Below, piece by piece: positions 1-13,300 of a stretch of DNA of 60,000 nucleotides. Both the position numbers and the translations under genes were made by a program. The first letter of the stretch is position 1. Every line of letters begins with the position of its first letter. The stretch is from Strigamia acuminata. Lineage: Eukaryota > Arthropoda > Chilopoda > Geophilomorpha > Linotaeniidae. The notes beneath the pieces were generated by a model. The model had not been told where the DNA came from. It saw only the letters and a list, made by a program, of their open reading frames with translations, and did no database searches. The stretch spans positions 5,215,575 through 5,275,574 of the forward strand of contig OX442324.1 of the NCBI GenBank assembly GCA_949358305.1. Reading direction: 5' to 3'.

Positions 1-3000
1 TCAGGTTGCTCCTGATTCAAGAAAAGGAGCAACTTTTGCGTGAATTGCGAAGCATTAATTGTAAAAATCGTAGCGAGCTAGAAATGGCTGCTGTTCAAAG
101 CGAAATACGTAAACTTGAACAAGATCTGAATGCTGCAATGGAGTTGTCTAATAGAGCCATAGCTGATAGGTAAGCATGATGACTGCATGTTATACTTGTT
201 TTGCATGCGTCGGCCGCTTCTTTTTGTTGTTGATACTTTGAATTGACTAAATTTACTCGTATTTTCTTCGACTCATGGATTTGATGAATTGACTGATATG
301 TTTTGTTGTTCATTGAAAATTTTAGATTAAAAATTCACGAACAGAAGCAGATGTTGCTTCAGAAACTGAAGGATGTCATGCGTTTAACAACCAATTTAGA
401 GACTCAGTTGAAGAGTATGTCTACAAGTACGTTGTCGTTTTCGTCGAGTTCCAGTTTGGGTTCCCTGAGCACGACTAGCAGCAAAGGATCGCTCAGTTCT
501 CTCAGCTTTACCGACATCTATGGAATTCCTCAGTGTTCTAGTTCCAGTGAGCCGGTCGACTTGCAAGACCTGCACCGTCGCGTTGAAAAACTGTACAATC
601 CTGCCGCATCGGTCTCGGGAAGCAACGACGACATGTCCTCGTCGGCGCCCGCCATACAACCGGCCTCGGCTATTGCGAACGTTCTTCTGCCCTCGCACTC
701 TGCACCGTCGTTGTCGCCGAGGTCGTCCTTGTCTTCCGTTTCGCCACCGGTGTCTCCGAACGATTTCGGACCGCCGCCGAGTTACGAGCAAGCGTATATG
801 AGCTCGGTGGAACGACAACGCAGAGTCGCACTCGGGCTGCAGCATCCGTCGTCCATTCAGATGGCCGCCGTGCTGGACCAGGTGCGGTTAGAAGATCGCT
901 TGGCCGAGCTGCAGTTGGCCCAGGCTTCGAAGGAGGAAGCGGTATCTTCGGCGGCTAAAGTGGAGGGAGCGTTTGGGTTGACTTGTGTGTTGCCGAAAAG
1001 TCTGAATTTGGACAGTGTGCTGACGGCACGACAAATGTCTCTGTACGATTCTGGAAGCGACGTCACCAGTAATCCGCCATTATCGCCCATAAGCGAAACG
1101 GTTCCCGATGAACTGAAGTCGAATTGTTTGTCGGGGTCCAACACACGAAGCGTTTCGGCTGCTGTTAGCGACGAGTCGGTGGCCGGAGACAGCGGCGTGT
1201 TTGAAGCATCGAATAAACGTGAAGCTGTTTTAACCGAGTTCAATGGTGAATCGGCGCAAGTACAAATTAAAATGAGGTATTTTTTATTTATTTATTTTTT
1301 TTTTTTTATTGATTTATTTTTGTTTTGTTTTCAGGTATGCGAGTGCTGACGAGTTGCTTCATATTGACATAGAAAGAGGTCGAAATTTGAAGGCACTTGC
1401 TTTTCCTGAAAACTGTAAAGTGTAAGTTAATTGCGTTAAGTTTATGCAATTTGAAATTTGATTATTGATTGATTTTTGTTTATTTCTATTATTACTTTGT
1501 AGTTGCATTAAGGCAGCTCTTCTTCCAGCTTCAAATATGTTGATATCGTGCTGTACACATGTTGTCACAGATCTGAACAAACCTACATTCGGTGAAACTT
1601 TTCGTTTTCCCGTTACATTAAGCAAATTGTTTACAAAGACATTGCAACTGAATGTGTGGTCGGTAAGCGCGACTGATGAGGATCTCGAATGCCTGGTAAA
1701 TTCAATTGATTGAAATCACATGCATTTGCAAAGTTTAATGTCTTTTTTTTATTTATTTTTTTTAGGGTAGTAGTCAAGTGAGTTTGGCTGATTTTAATAT
1801 CGAAGAGACATCTAGCAAGTGGTATAATGTACTCAGTTTTCAATGTTTCTATTCGGGAAATAAAAAATGTGTGCAAGAACGCGAAGTCAAAGTATGAGAG
1901 ATTTTGTTAGTGTTGTGAAATGTTTTATTTATTTATTTGTTTATTTATGTTTAAAATGAAGAGTGAAGTGGATTCTATTCGTTCGTTCTCGGCAAAGAAA
2001 GATAGTGGGAGTCATTCATTCATTCCTGGAATTAAAGAGGAAAGCAGTGATGAATCAACAATCATATCGTCACAAACGTCAACACTCACTCGAAATCAAG
2101 GTCCCGAAGCATTTGAAGGCGAATTTATCGAAGAAGACGACGATGAGGATGAAGGCGAAGAGGACGATGAGGATGAGGATTACGAGCAAGATGCGATTGA
2201 AGAGGAGGAGGATGATGATGATTACGATGAAAACAGTTTAAATTTTGCTCAGCAATTGGTAAAATATTTGGTGTTTTGTTGTTATTTTTATTTATTAATT
2301 TGGTTTTGGGATTAAAATTAGGATGAGACGGTTATTGCGCAAGAATCCAGTAACCCGTTAGAAACTTGTGACAAGGAAACAAACACCGAATGCGTTTTCA
2401 TTCCTGCGAAAGGATTGAAAAAGGGAAATAACGAGAGTGCACGGGCAGCTGTTATTAAGAGGTCACAGACTTTTTCACCAAGTGCCCCTGTTACCAAAGG
2501 TGACTACATTTGCAAGCTTAATCGAAGTGACAGTGATAGTTCGATGCCGTTGTATCGCCGTGGGTCGTTTCAAAGGAATGCGCTTGAGAGAAGAAGTTTG
2601 CGATGGAAAAAGGTTTGGAATTTGTGTTTGATTTTTATTGTTTGATTTGTTGAATTTATTGGCGTATTTGCAGACACCCGGAAAACACATGCTGAGCGGC
2701 GGTCTTAATAGAACATCGATTGATCTCGAATTGGATCTACGAGCGCAACAAACCAAGTTGTTTCAGCTCGAGGACGAGTTAAGCCGGTTGCGGGAACTGA
2801 AACGAAGATTAGAAGAAACGAAAGCTAAAGGCGATACGGAGTTGCCAACATGGCTCAGTGACAACGAACCTTTACAAAGGCTTTTGGCAAGCGTCAATAA
2901 AGAAGTAAAATATCCAAATAAAGTTGTGTTTATTTCTATTTTATTTGTAATTTTCTGGGAAATTGTTTCAGGTGTTGAAACAAACTTCTGAGGATAGAAA

Positions 3001-3312
3001 GATTGAAAAACTTTTGAAGAAGACATCGAGAGAAATCTACAAGTTGAGAAAAAGTCGCAAGCAGCAACCGAATGTGACATCATTTCGGTAATTTATTATT
3101 TAATTCCGAGAGGAAAAGAAATGGAAATGGAATTAATTTTTTTTTTTTTTTTTAGTGAGAAAATGGCATTTTTTACACGTGTCAATTTCCAAGTGCCTCC
3201 TCTACCGCCGGAAACTGAACTTGATAATTCAAAGAATCAGAAGAATAACGAATCAAAAGACGAGACAAAACTGACTTATACTGTCGATCCAGAATTAGGT
3301 GTCCATGTTTGA
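1..3312 (+). CDS. WWC1: WWC family protein (KIBRA-like), 3' part of gene
   Basis: Cytoplasmic scaffold that activates Hippo signalling and binds atypical PKC. Exons read: up to 169, 326-1276, 1335-1421, 1503-1695, 1766-1891, 1962-2258, 2322-2612, 2674-2904, 2972-3087, 3156-3312 (stop TGA), all with GT/AG ends and matching phase. Visible family features in order: coiled coil with LLLIQEKEQLLRELRSI, serine-rich stretch ending SFTDIYG, the conserved SAAVSDESVAGDSGVFEAS block, a C2 domain (1335-1891), a long acidic run, KRSQTFSP and CKLNRSDSDSS, the aPKC-binding-like FQRNALERRSLRWKK, a second coiled coil (DLELDLRAQQTK) and FREKMAFFTR. The WW domains lie upstream of the window; TCAG at 1-4 may be the acceptor of the first exon seen. 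The C-terminus ends GVHV, whereas I recall ADDV in vertebrate KIBRA, so the PDZ ligand differs. The symbol denotes the family; WWC1, 2 and 3 cannot be separated. Confidence 0.93.
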
Positions 3313-5100
3313 ATTGGTGTGGTGCTTAATGCACTACAATTTTTTTTCTATTCGAATCCTGACCACGTGTCTTCAAGTTGAATGGTTTACCGTTCTGTGC
3401 CGTGGTTGATGTAACAAGAAGTTAGGAGTTGGTGCATTTCTTTTGGTTACCGCCATCAATTTATGCGATTTTGTTTTTTCAAGTGAATATTAATTACAGG
3501 GTCTGAATGCCAATTTTTTTTGTGCCTAATTTTAATAACATAAAACACATCGAGATTATCAGAATAATTTTTTGTGATTTTAATTTGCTGTTTATGGGTA
3601 ACATTTTTTTTAATGCTTTTATTATTGCTATGATTTTTTTGTTGTTGTTTGTTTTTTGTTTTTGTTTTCCTTTTTTTTTGTAAAGAGAATCTTAATTTGA
3701 TTGTCATCATTAATTAATTAATTTTTAGAAAATATTTTTGCGGTACTTAAAATTGCAATTTCAAGTGAAATAATTTTGTAAATTTTGATTTGATTTCCCC
3801 CTCCCCCCCCCCCACCCTTAATTTTTTCTTAATTTTTAGTAAATCATTTTTCATTCATTTAAAGAAAGAAAAAAAATACAAAAAAAAAATAAAAATAAAA
3901 CCATCATTGCTTTCCGATTTTTCTTCCAAACTATTTTTAGATGAAATAATGTATTCAGATATTTTGTATAATGCTCTTAATTCATGTTTAGTAAAAAAAA
4001 AAAAGATGAAATTAAAGGTTGTTTTCAACTTTAATCATTTATTTAATGCGAATGCGAGAAACACGAACCGAGAGAAAAGCGATATATTTCTTCCGAGAGT
4101 TTCGAGCAGATTTAAGGAAACAGTTCCTCCATTTCGTGATGAAATTGCTGCAAATGGTTGATACGGAATCTTGGTAATCCAAAGCAAAGCTTGAAATAAA
4201 GAAGCCATCAACACATCTCACAAGATAAAACGTTCAATTGAGTGAAGCCCTTAGTGTAGAATTGGTCTAATTAATTCTGATAAGGCTTATAAGAGGTATT
4301 GAATTGAGAATAAAACAAAATTTAATGATGTTATTTATTGAAATTGCCTTGAAAAATATTAAAAACAATTCAGATACTAACCCAAATGCTCCACAGAATT
4401 GAAACGAAACGATGCAGAAAGTCAATTACGGTAATACAGAAAAAATGCAGCTGATAATCATGTAACATATGAATGAAAATAGTTGAAATTTCGAATGATG
4501 TTGTTGTCATAAGTCCATTCCTGACCATTGTCCATCCATAATCTATCTGACCCTCCAGATATCGAAACCTAAGCAGTGAAAATCCAAATATTTTGAAATT
4601 TTGAAACCGAAACTCATAACAAAATCAATTGGTGATCATTTAAGCAAATTTTATTTTATTTTGTTTATTCTAGTTTTGGAAAAATGTGCAAACATGTCGT
4701 TATATGCTGATAAATGTTTGAATAAAATGCGAATTTATAGCTGATGTTTTTTATTTTTTATTTTTTTAAATTGATAGCGATAATTAATTTCACCATTGTG
4801 TGTGCTTTAAAAAGAGCGCCTTTATTTTAATTAGCGCTACATATCTTTGCAATAAATCGGAAAACTTTCGTCGATATCGATTTCCCTTTTGTACACTCAT
4901 GTGCGTGGAGGCGGAGTTCAGGTGAATCAGGAACCATAAACAAAATTCCAAAAAAAAAACTCAATACACCACGTTAGGATATAACGAATCCAACCGATCG
5001 CGCACCGGTCACCACCAAACGTCATAAAATATGCCAAAACCCTACCGTGCAGCACGCGTGCTCGACTCAGCATCTCGAATCGGTCGGAACAATAAATATT
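3313..5100 (+). other. 3' UTR of the WWC gene and intergenic DNA
   Basis: AT-rich sequence without a credible coding exon. It contains T and A homopolymer tracts, a C tract near 3802-3813, and candidate polyadenylation signals AATAAA at 4195-4200 and 4721-4726 for the upstream gene. Open frames here are short and made of low-complexity residues. Confidence 0.5.
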
Positions 5101-5336
5101 GTCTAGTTTCCGATTGGCTGTGGCTCCACTCCTGTGATTGGCCAAAGCTCAGTATGTGTAAGTCACCATGGCAACGAGTTTCAGGTGTACAAGTTAGGGT
5201 TTGAAGAGGCCCGGGTCGTCTTTTCCCTCTCATCTATCGTCGGCGCAGTGGATTTTTACACACGACGACACGATGTGTAAAATTGGTAACTGGAACTAGG
5301 CGTACCCTAAATAAAGGGCTTTTAACTTTGTGAAAG
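5101..5336 (+). promoter_or_regulatory. Probable promoter and first 5' UTR exon of the THSD1-like gene
   Basis: A GC-richer island in AT-rich DNA. It has two inverted CCAAT boxes (CGATTGGCTG near 5111 and GTGATTGGCC near 5134) and a perfect RFX X-box, GTCACCATGGCAAC, at 5162-5175 (consensus GTNRCCNNRGYAAC). A donor AAAG/GTGAGT follows at 5336/5337, so a noncoding exon probably ends there. A second possible noncoding exon ends CCAAG/GTGAGT at 6277/6278. The next exon begins after TTTCAG at 7074 and contains the start codon. Assignment of this promoter to the downstream gene is inferred from order and spacing. Confidence 0.45.
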
Positions 5337-7074
5337 GTGAGTTTAATGACAGCTTACAATCAAATCCCATAATATATTTGTTGTCAAACATTGTTGCAAA
5401 TTTATTCAAACTTAATTATCGAGAGAGAGAAAAAAAATACTAAAGAGAAAATTTCTTCTCAATCCCAGTCATAATTAACAAGAGATTTTCCTTTCTCCTT
5501 ATCCTAATGAGAATGATATTTATGGCTCTCTAGAGATTGCCCCAGCCCTTAATTATCTTGCATTTCAAAATGGACTTGTTTACAATCAGGAGAAGCTAAT
5601 TACAAGTGCAACACACTCCTAACATTACTGGGAATTATGGGATCAATAGACTAAACAAAAAAACGAAAGAAGTTATTAATGGTGTGACATAATTCACAAT
5701 AAAAGTTGTTTTAAATTAGATGCAAATTTGAGATTTTTATTTTCGTTATCTTTTTTTTTTCTTTTCCTTTCTTCAAATTTGGCGTGTCACAAAATCATTA
5801 CTTTTAACAAATTGTTCAGCTCTTTCAGTCCAACTACCACAAGAATTATTGGTACAAAGAATTTCTTTTTCTTGTCTTTATTACCATCTGCTATGTTCCC
5901 CAGTCCTGCTATTTTTCTGCTATTTTTCTTTTGACTTTTTCCCCCCCATCATTTCCCCCCACTTACTTCCACCTGAAGCACTCAACAATGTGTTGCTGAG
6001 GGTTGTCAAAATTGATCGATAATTAATCAATAAGTAATGAAGGGGGGACTTTAATAATCCCTTAAAAAAAAAAACTGCTACTGACACCTGATGACATCAT
6101 CTAAGCGTGTTGTTATTACAATTGTTTTTTTATGTATAAAATAAAAATAATTTTTGTTTTTTTGTTAATTTTTATCACCAGATGACACTTGATTTGACCT
6201 CAAATGAGCGAAATCCTTGAGTAAAATCGCACTTCCAAGTGGCCTTGGGCCCAGGAAGTCGTTCAGAGAGTTCCAAGGTGAGTAATCGAAACTGTATTTA
6301 CCGATCTGTCAGTAGGGGGTATTCAGAATGACGCTTTTCTATTTTCTATTTAGCATTTTTTGTTGTTGTCAGTTTACAGTCCTCATGCCTAAATTTAAAA
6401 CTTAAAACGACGATAAGTTAAAACCAGCTGAGTTTACCTTCTGACCTTGCAGTGAAGAAAGATGTCATGCTGCGAATGAAATATAGAATAGAAGGTCATC
6501 TACTTGCGACATCCCTTTCGTTTTCAACTTATCAAATTAATTAATACCTTATTCGTTTTTCCACCCTCCAAAAAAAATAATAATGATAATAATAAAAATA
6601 AAAAATGTGGTGATTTTGTCGTCTTGTGGAACTTGGTATCGCAACGAAGACGAATGTGCAGAAGATAGTAGATGGGCACATCGAGATTCGTTTGAATTTT
6701 TGCTTGAGTGTCAAAGGTCATAGGCAAGGTGGGAGTAAGTGACGCCAGTGAGACTGTGTTGGTGCCCCAAAGGTCTCGTGGACGACATTTCATTCGGTGC
6801 CCCACCCCCACAGGTGAAAAACAGACACCCTTGGTCACCCGTCCCCCTCTTCATTCCACTGGGAAACGTGATTTGGGTTTTTAGATATAGGACCACTCAA
6901 AACATAAAAATAAATCGAAAAACAACAAGTCGGTTTTTAATGGTTTTTAATCACCCCAAACCATTAAAAAATGACATTCCTTTCGACTCGCTTCATTTAT
7001 TATGTTCATTGACATGATAAAGTAGATTTTGACACAACAATGGTTGATGAAAATTAATTATCTCTTTGTTTCAG
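5337..7074 (+). other. 5' UTR introns of the THSD1-like gene
   Basis: No coding region supported. The stretch holds homopolymer tracts and a possible noncoding exon ending at 6277. Reading frames at 6524-7017 on both strands overlap one another and show no family similarity that I recognise. Confidence 0.35.
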
Positions 7075-7109
7075 TTGTTTTCGTAATCGGAGCAACACAA
7101 AACGCATTC

Positions 7110-7118
7110 ATGAGCTAA
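7110..7118 (+). promoter_or_regulatory. Two-codon upstream ORF (ATG AGC TAA)
   Basis: In the exon that begins at 7075, ATG AGC TAA lies 17 bases before the main start at 7136. A minimal uORF this close to the start could reduce initiation at the main ATG. Its presence is read directly; any effect is inference. Confidence 0.4.
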
Positions 7119-7135
7119 CAAAACAACGAATCAAC

Positions 7136-10100
7136 ATGTGGCTGCTGATCTTAATGATCGCACATCTTTGCACAGGTAAGAGTCGAGCAAATCCCGGTCT
7201 GTGATAAACACGAAACGGATTCATTAAAACAAAATATCGTTTCGATTTACCCGGACAACAGGTGCATTCAAAGTTTCTGTTTGTGTGCTTTTTGGTGTTT
7301 CTATAAACGCCAAAGATGGAGGACAAAAACTGTGAACGTATCGTGTGTGAGATTATTTCGTTTTTGTGTCTTTTTTTAAAACGGCAATTATAATTTCTTT
7401 ATTTACACTCAAATCAACGAATTATAGTCCGTTTCTGCTTTTTCTCATGTTTTTTGGTGGTGGCTGCTTCACCTGCAAACATAACAATTGCAAAAGTTCG
7501 AACCTGTGTGGCAGCCATTTTGAATTTGGTGGTAAGAACCAAAACCACGCGTAAACAGCTTGAAAAACACTTAACAGTATTCGCTCGGTTCGGTATCTTG
7601 ATTGTCAAATTCAAACGCTAAAACACAAAATTCTATAAAATCGTGTATTTCACACAAACGCAATAGTGCTATTACCTGTTATTATTTCAAAATGTCAGGT
7701 ATTTGTTGCGTCTGTGTGTGTGTGTGTGCGCAGACATTTTTCATTTTGGCATCAGGTTACAGGTATGGTTACATTCTTTCATATAGAAACAGCAAAAACA
7801 AACTTTGAATTCACATGACGTAAAAACATTGTGGCACAGTTTGAAGGTATGATTTGAAATATTAGAATTGATCGGAATATATTGACGATAAAATACTATC
7901 GTTATCGAATAACGAGGTTTTAGTGAATGCGGTGGTTTGATTTATTGGATTCTGTCTTTATGATCCCTCAACTAATTGTTTGCTACTTTTTATCCCTCTT
8001 TTTTGCTCTCCCCACCTCCCCAACTGTGTCTCTCGTTGTGCAGCTGCTTTTGACATGAGTAGTTGTTTACCTATAGCACTATATAGAATGGTTGTGGGAT
8101 ATAGAAACAGCAGTTAACCCCGTGGTCTTAGCTATAGCCCTAAATTTCTATACCCCACTCCCCTTGTTTTCATTGATTGGTGAATCATTGGTAGTTCCCC
8201 CCTTTGCCTCCGTTTTCATCCTCACTTTTCCGTTGGCTAAAGGTGAGTTTTAAACACGGAATTGCACTAAAGTGTAACAGGATTTCTATTTTGTTTTTGA
8301 ATCGGGGAGATGGTATTGGCTGTCAAATGCAAGTGCTAAGCGTATTGTGGCGAGGTTTGACACGTTGATGTGTTTGCTTTGAGGGTTTTCCGCAAAAGTT
8401 GATGTGTAAGAAAGGGATTTATGGATGTTTCGGGTTATTAAATGGATTTTTTTTTTAATGGACGAGGGAATTATTTTGTTGTTGCTGTAATGGTGTATTT
8501 TTATGTGAAATGTTAAAAAAATTTAAGAACAGTTTAGGGGTTTTGTTTAATTGAGGCGATTTTGTAATTTTGCAATTTTAACAATTTTGTACTTTTGGAT
8601 TTATCGTGCGAGTTCAGTTTCACCAGTCGCGTGGATAATTGCAGAAATAGAAAAGAGAAAAATTAAAAAATCATACAATTAAGCTAAATATAGTTTTTTT
8701 TTGCGATTTTTTGAGACTTGTCCAACACAAAACAAAATGGAGTCAAACATGCTCGGTCCCAAGTGATCATCTCGCATCATTTACAATATGCCGAAGCATT
8801 TGTGAATTCATAAATAGCTTGACAAACCAAGAAACATCTTCAGAGTACTAAGTGAAACTTGTGTTTTGTATGTAATTAATTTTTTTTTCGTTTCATGTGT
8901 GAATTAAATTGTAAACAGAATTTTCTGCCATTTTTAGAATCTTGGAATCGCACAAATGCAAAATCGTGCGATTAATTTTGAGGGCATCAATAAAAATGAT
9001 TGATTTTGTGATTAATAGAAGATCACAAAACTACAAAACCGTACATTTAACGAAACCCCTTAATGACTTCTTCTATTGGTGTGTGTTCTTCTGTTGTGTT
9101 ATTTATTTAACACTTTAACAGTTTTGAATGCGTTTACACGAATTTTATTCAGAAATTCTGAATAAATAAATCTAAATTTTAATTTGAAAATGTAAAAAAA
9201 TATTACTCACTGTGTAAATAGATTAGACCAGCGTTTCCCACTGTGAGGCGTGCCTCACTGGTGTAACAATTGTAACAATCTTTTTAGTAGTTCATTTTTG
9301 AAAAATTTAAAGCATCGGTAGATGAAGTGGGGCGCGGAAGATCGCCTTGCTTAAAAATGGGTCGCGATGCTAAAAAGTTTGGGAACCCCTGGATTAGACG
9401 ATTAATTTTTTTGGTCTTTTTGTTGCTGTATGGTGATCTTAGTATGATAGGCAGCAGCACTCGAAAAGCAATTTACACAGCTTGTATATGTGTAAATGCT
9501 TTTCGAACTACGATATACAGCGGGGCTGATTGTATCGAATGAAAGCTGTCTTGCTGCGGTGTCAAATAAGGTGTTTTATGTTGTTGTTCGAGTCGTGGTT
9601 CCCGTGAAACGACCAACCAAAAGTCGTTTGATTTGTTGCGTATCGTTTATCCTGTTTTGCCAAGAAAATTTTATTGGGAAATAGTATTGCGATAACAATT
9701 TGGAGTGTTATTGTATACACTTTTAGAGGATTGGAGATAAATCGAGATATTCATCTTGTATTGCATTTTTCTAGCTAGAAATGTGTGTGAATTTGAGCGC
9801 TTGATGTGAAGAAAATTCTAGCAATTTATCCAGTTTAAAGTTGAGCACGGTAATAATAATAATACAGTATGAGATATGGTTTAGAGTTTTATTTTTTATT
9901 TATGTCGTTTTTTTCTACGCCGTGTCCTCCAATTTCATGCTTTACTTGATTTTGTGGGATGATATTGCAGACGGGAGGTGGAAAAATGAAAGCGACGGTT
10001 GGGTATGTGGATCCACGTTGCTATCTTCATCCCACACGCGCGTGTCTCTTTTTTTATGAGTGTGTCAACATAATGGTTTGTCTCTGATTTTTCCATTACT

Positions 10101-10316
10101 ATGTGTAATTGCGTCTCTTGAGTGCGCCGTTGAATATGCGTGTGTTTCGGTTTCAATTTTGGGGGTATAATCAAGTGGAGGGGAGATTAGAATGAGTGAG
10201 GGATTAGGGATTTATAAGTGGGGGAAGTTTTTTTGAAAGAAAAGAATAATATAAAAATTATATAAAAATAAAAATTTGTGTGGTGATGATTTTCTAAAAT
10301 TAATAAATCAAAATAC

Positions 10317-10355
<39 letters not shown>

Positions 10356-13300
10356 AGTTTTAAAAAAAATTTTATTTACTAGTTCTTTGATAATTCTATC
10401 ATTAAATCACCCCACCTCATCCATTTCCAACGATTTCGAATGAAAAGCACCCCCTTGACACTTCACTGCAGAGCCGCAGCATCAAAAAGAGTGGGAGTTA
10501 GAAGCAAAAAGGAAAGGCATTAAAAAAAAATCAATGATAACCAAAAAGAGTTGTACAATATCTTTTTATTTTTTTATTTTACCCCTCCCATATTTTCCAT
10601 TCCCTCCCCTCCTTTTCCGAACCCTACTTAGAGAAAATTGGAAAATAAGCTCATTCCTGTTTAGAGGCTGATTCTGGGATAAAATTTAATGGGGCACACA
10701 TAAGAGAATGCTATTTGTCCAGGTGGAAAATGAATTCTATGCACCCAGTTTCCTTCGGCCAACCGTAAAAACGGAAGAGGAACCTGGTGCGGTGGTGTAA
10801 ATGTGCGTCGAGGACAGAAATGGTCCCTGGTTGGTCGTTCTCACCTTCGAGGGGAGAAGAAAGATATTGGCTGAGGTGACCAACTGGATAAAGTCATCAA
10901 AAAAATTCTCTTTTCTCCTCTTTTATGATCTGTTCCAAGAATTGGAAAGTAAAAAAAAATTCTAATAATAGTAATAATAATAATAATAATAATAAATTTA
11001 ATAATTTTTGTGCTGTTTTATTATTTGTAGCCATACAAGATGTTTATTTGGTTCCACCATCAACTCACACAGCTTTAAGCAGTGATTTAGAGGTGAAAAT
11101 CATATCGGGTCCAATTTCTCCACTTCATCACTACCCAACGTCGTCTTTGATGGTTGACGCAGTGGCTGCTGATGGCGATCCCATCGTTATGGCGTCTGTC
11201 CAACCGCATGGAAACCCCATTCCTTCAAAAGCCGTTTTTAAATGTGGCGTGTTGGATATTGCAGGACGGTTTTGTTTCCAACTAACAATAAAAGTATAAT
11301 TAGATAAAACCTACATTTTCAAAAATATTAATTAATGAATTTTAATTTTATTTCAAATTATTATTTATGTATTTTTTGTTTAGTTTCCGAACGGATCTTC
11401 AATTCTTTTGGCCGAATCACCCATTATGCGATTAAAATGGCCTCAACTGAACATCGAAATCCCTTCATCCATGGACACATACACAGCAAACATAAGCGCA
11501 CGGCTGGAAGTGCAGGGTGTAGTTTGTTATCCATCTCATTCGCGCGTGCATAGCTGGCTCCAATTAGTCTATTTCGGGCCTACTTTGAAGCCATCTCCAT
11601 TATCATCAATCTTCATTCAATCTCTGATTGATTTCTATCAAGTAGTCTCCCGAGATGTCATCATTCCTTGCCATTTTTTAGACCGTCCCGGTGTTTACCG
11701 CGCAGTGGTCGAAGCGGATCAGGGAACTCCGAAGCAAATCACGCAAAGTAATGTCATCAACGTGACGTGGAGTGATTTGTACGACCTCAATGTGCAGCAG
11801 GTGTCCATTTTTCCGTGTAAGGAAGATGGAATTCAAGTGTATTATCGACATCCGAAGTGCATATTAGATCGGGACAAAATTCGTGTTTTCGGTCGACCGC
11901 GGCCGTCGATTTCGGCGGCGGGCGCCGCTCCACCGCCCTTGTACTACCTGGGAGAACTGACAGTGGATCCTCGAGGTGGAAAATTGAATTTTCCGTGCCG
12001 ATTTTTTCCTCTTCGATTCCTTGCGTTTTGTTTCGAATATGTGAGCACCTCGAGGACCGGTGCGGTCGCCAATCTCAAGATGAAGTGCGTGCCGTCGTAC
12101 TTTTCGCCTGGTATGTAAACAAAACGTTTGTGGATCTGTCGATTTGAAACGTTTGAATTAGAAAATGTTTTTTTTTTTTTTAAATTGTTTTTTAATTGGA
12201 TTTTAATGAAATTGCTCGTTTGGGTTTGATTGATTAATTGCACTTGTCACGTCCCGTCGTGCGACATGTTAGGTCAAAATTTATTTGATAATTAGAATTT
12301 TTTTTTTTCTAAATTGCATGAAAAAAAATACTTTTAATTTGATTTTAATCATTCGAAAGTGGAAAATTCAAATTAAGTTTAAATTGAAAAGAAAAAAGGA
12401 AAAGAAGCATTAATGGGATTAAATTTCCTGAAAGATTTTTATTTTTCTGGGAATATCGACATTTTTATCTCGGTCGGATAGTGATATAAACAAACGATTG
12501 GTTCGGTCATAGAGGGGAGTTACTAGAATGACTAATACGTGTAATATTGTTGTTAATATCGATTGACTCGCCATTAGTCAGGTAGATAATATTCTTTTAT
12601 ATAAGGCCGTGCGCAATAACCCCCTATATCATCACAAATCGACGGATTCTTAGCTTTTCTATTCATTTCCAGACACGGTCTCAGATTTGTGTCGAATTTC
12701 TACGAATATTTCACTTTGAGAACGAGGCAGACTTCATCCATTTTGAATGAGGCTGTAAAATTAGTTGAAATCTTAGTGTGTGCACACAGTGTAACATTGA
12801 GCTTGTTAGCTCCGAGTAAATTGTAGAGAGAAGTGCAATTTAGCAGCGACTAAATGGCTTTTCCAAAGCAAAGTAAAAGGTTAAAAGGAAAAATGAAAAT
12901 CGATTTTTATGTTTAATTTTGAAAGGCAAATGAATCGCAAGTTTTCAACAAGTTTGACACTCTGTAGTCAAGTGAATTACACATTGACGAAGAGAAAGCC
13001 AAAGCTGGTGTAGTTGAGTTCGTCCATAATTTGTAGGGTCCATTAACAAGCGTTTAAGCGGGGCGGGATTCGTGCTCGACTTTAATGAGACCATTTGCAG
13101 GGATGAGAAGCAAATCAACATGAATGACGTCAACCACAAGAAGCCCGAGCTTCCCGAGGCTCCGGCATAATGATGCAATTGTGAATAGTCCCTTTGGAGT
13201 GGCTTCGGGTCACCTAAAACCGTTGTAATTAACACTGGAACGAGCGAATCGCGTATGCAAATCGTATGGAAAGGCTTAGATTGAAGTATATAAGCTAAAG

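Noticed and set aside
2101-2258. Long GAC/GAG/GAT-rich run that looks like a trinucleotide repeat
   Set aside because: It is the acidic coding stretch of the WWC protein, a normal feature of KIBRA, in frame and spliced.
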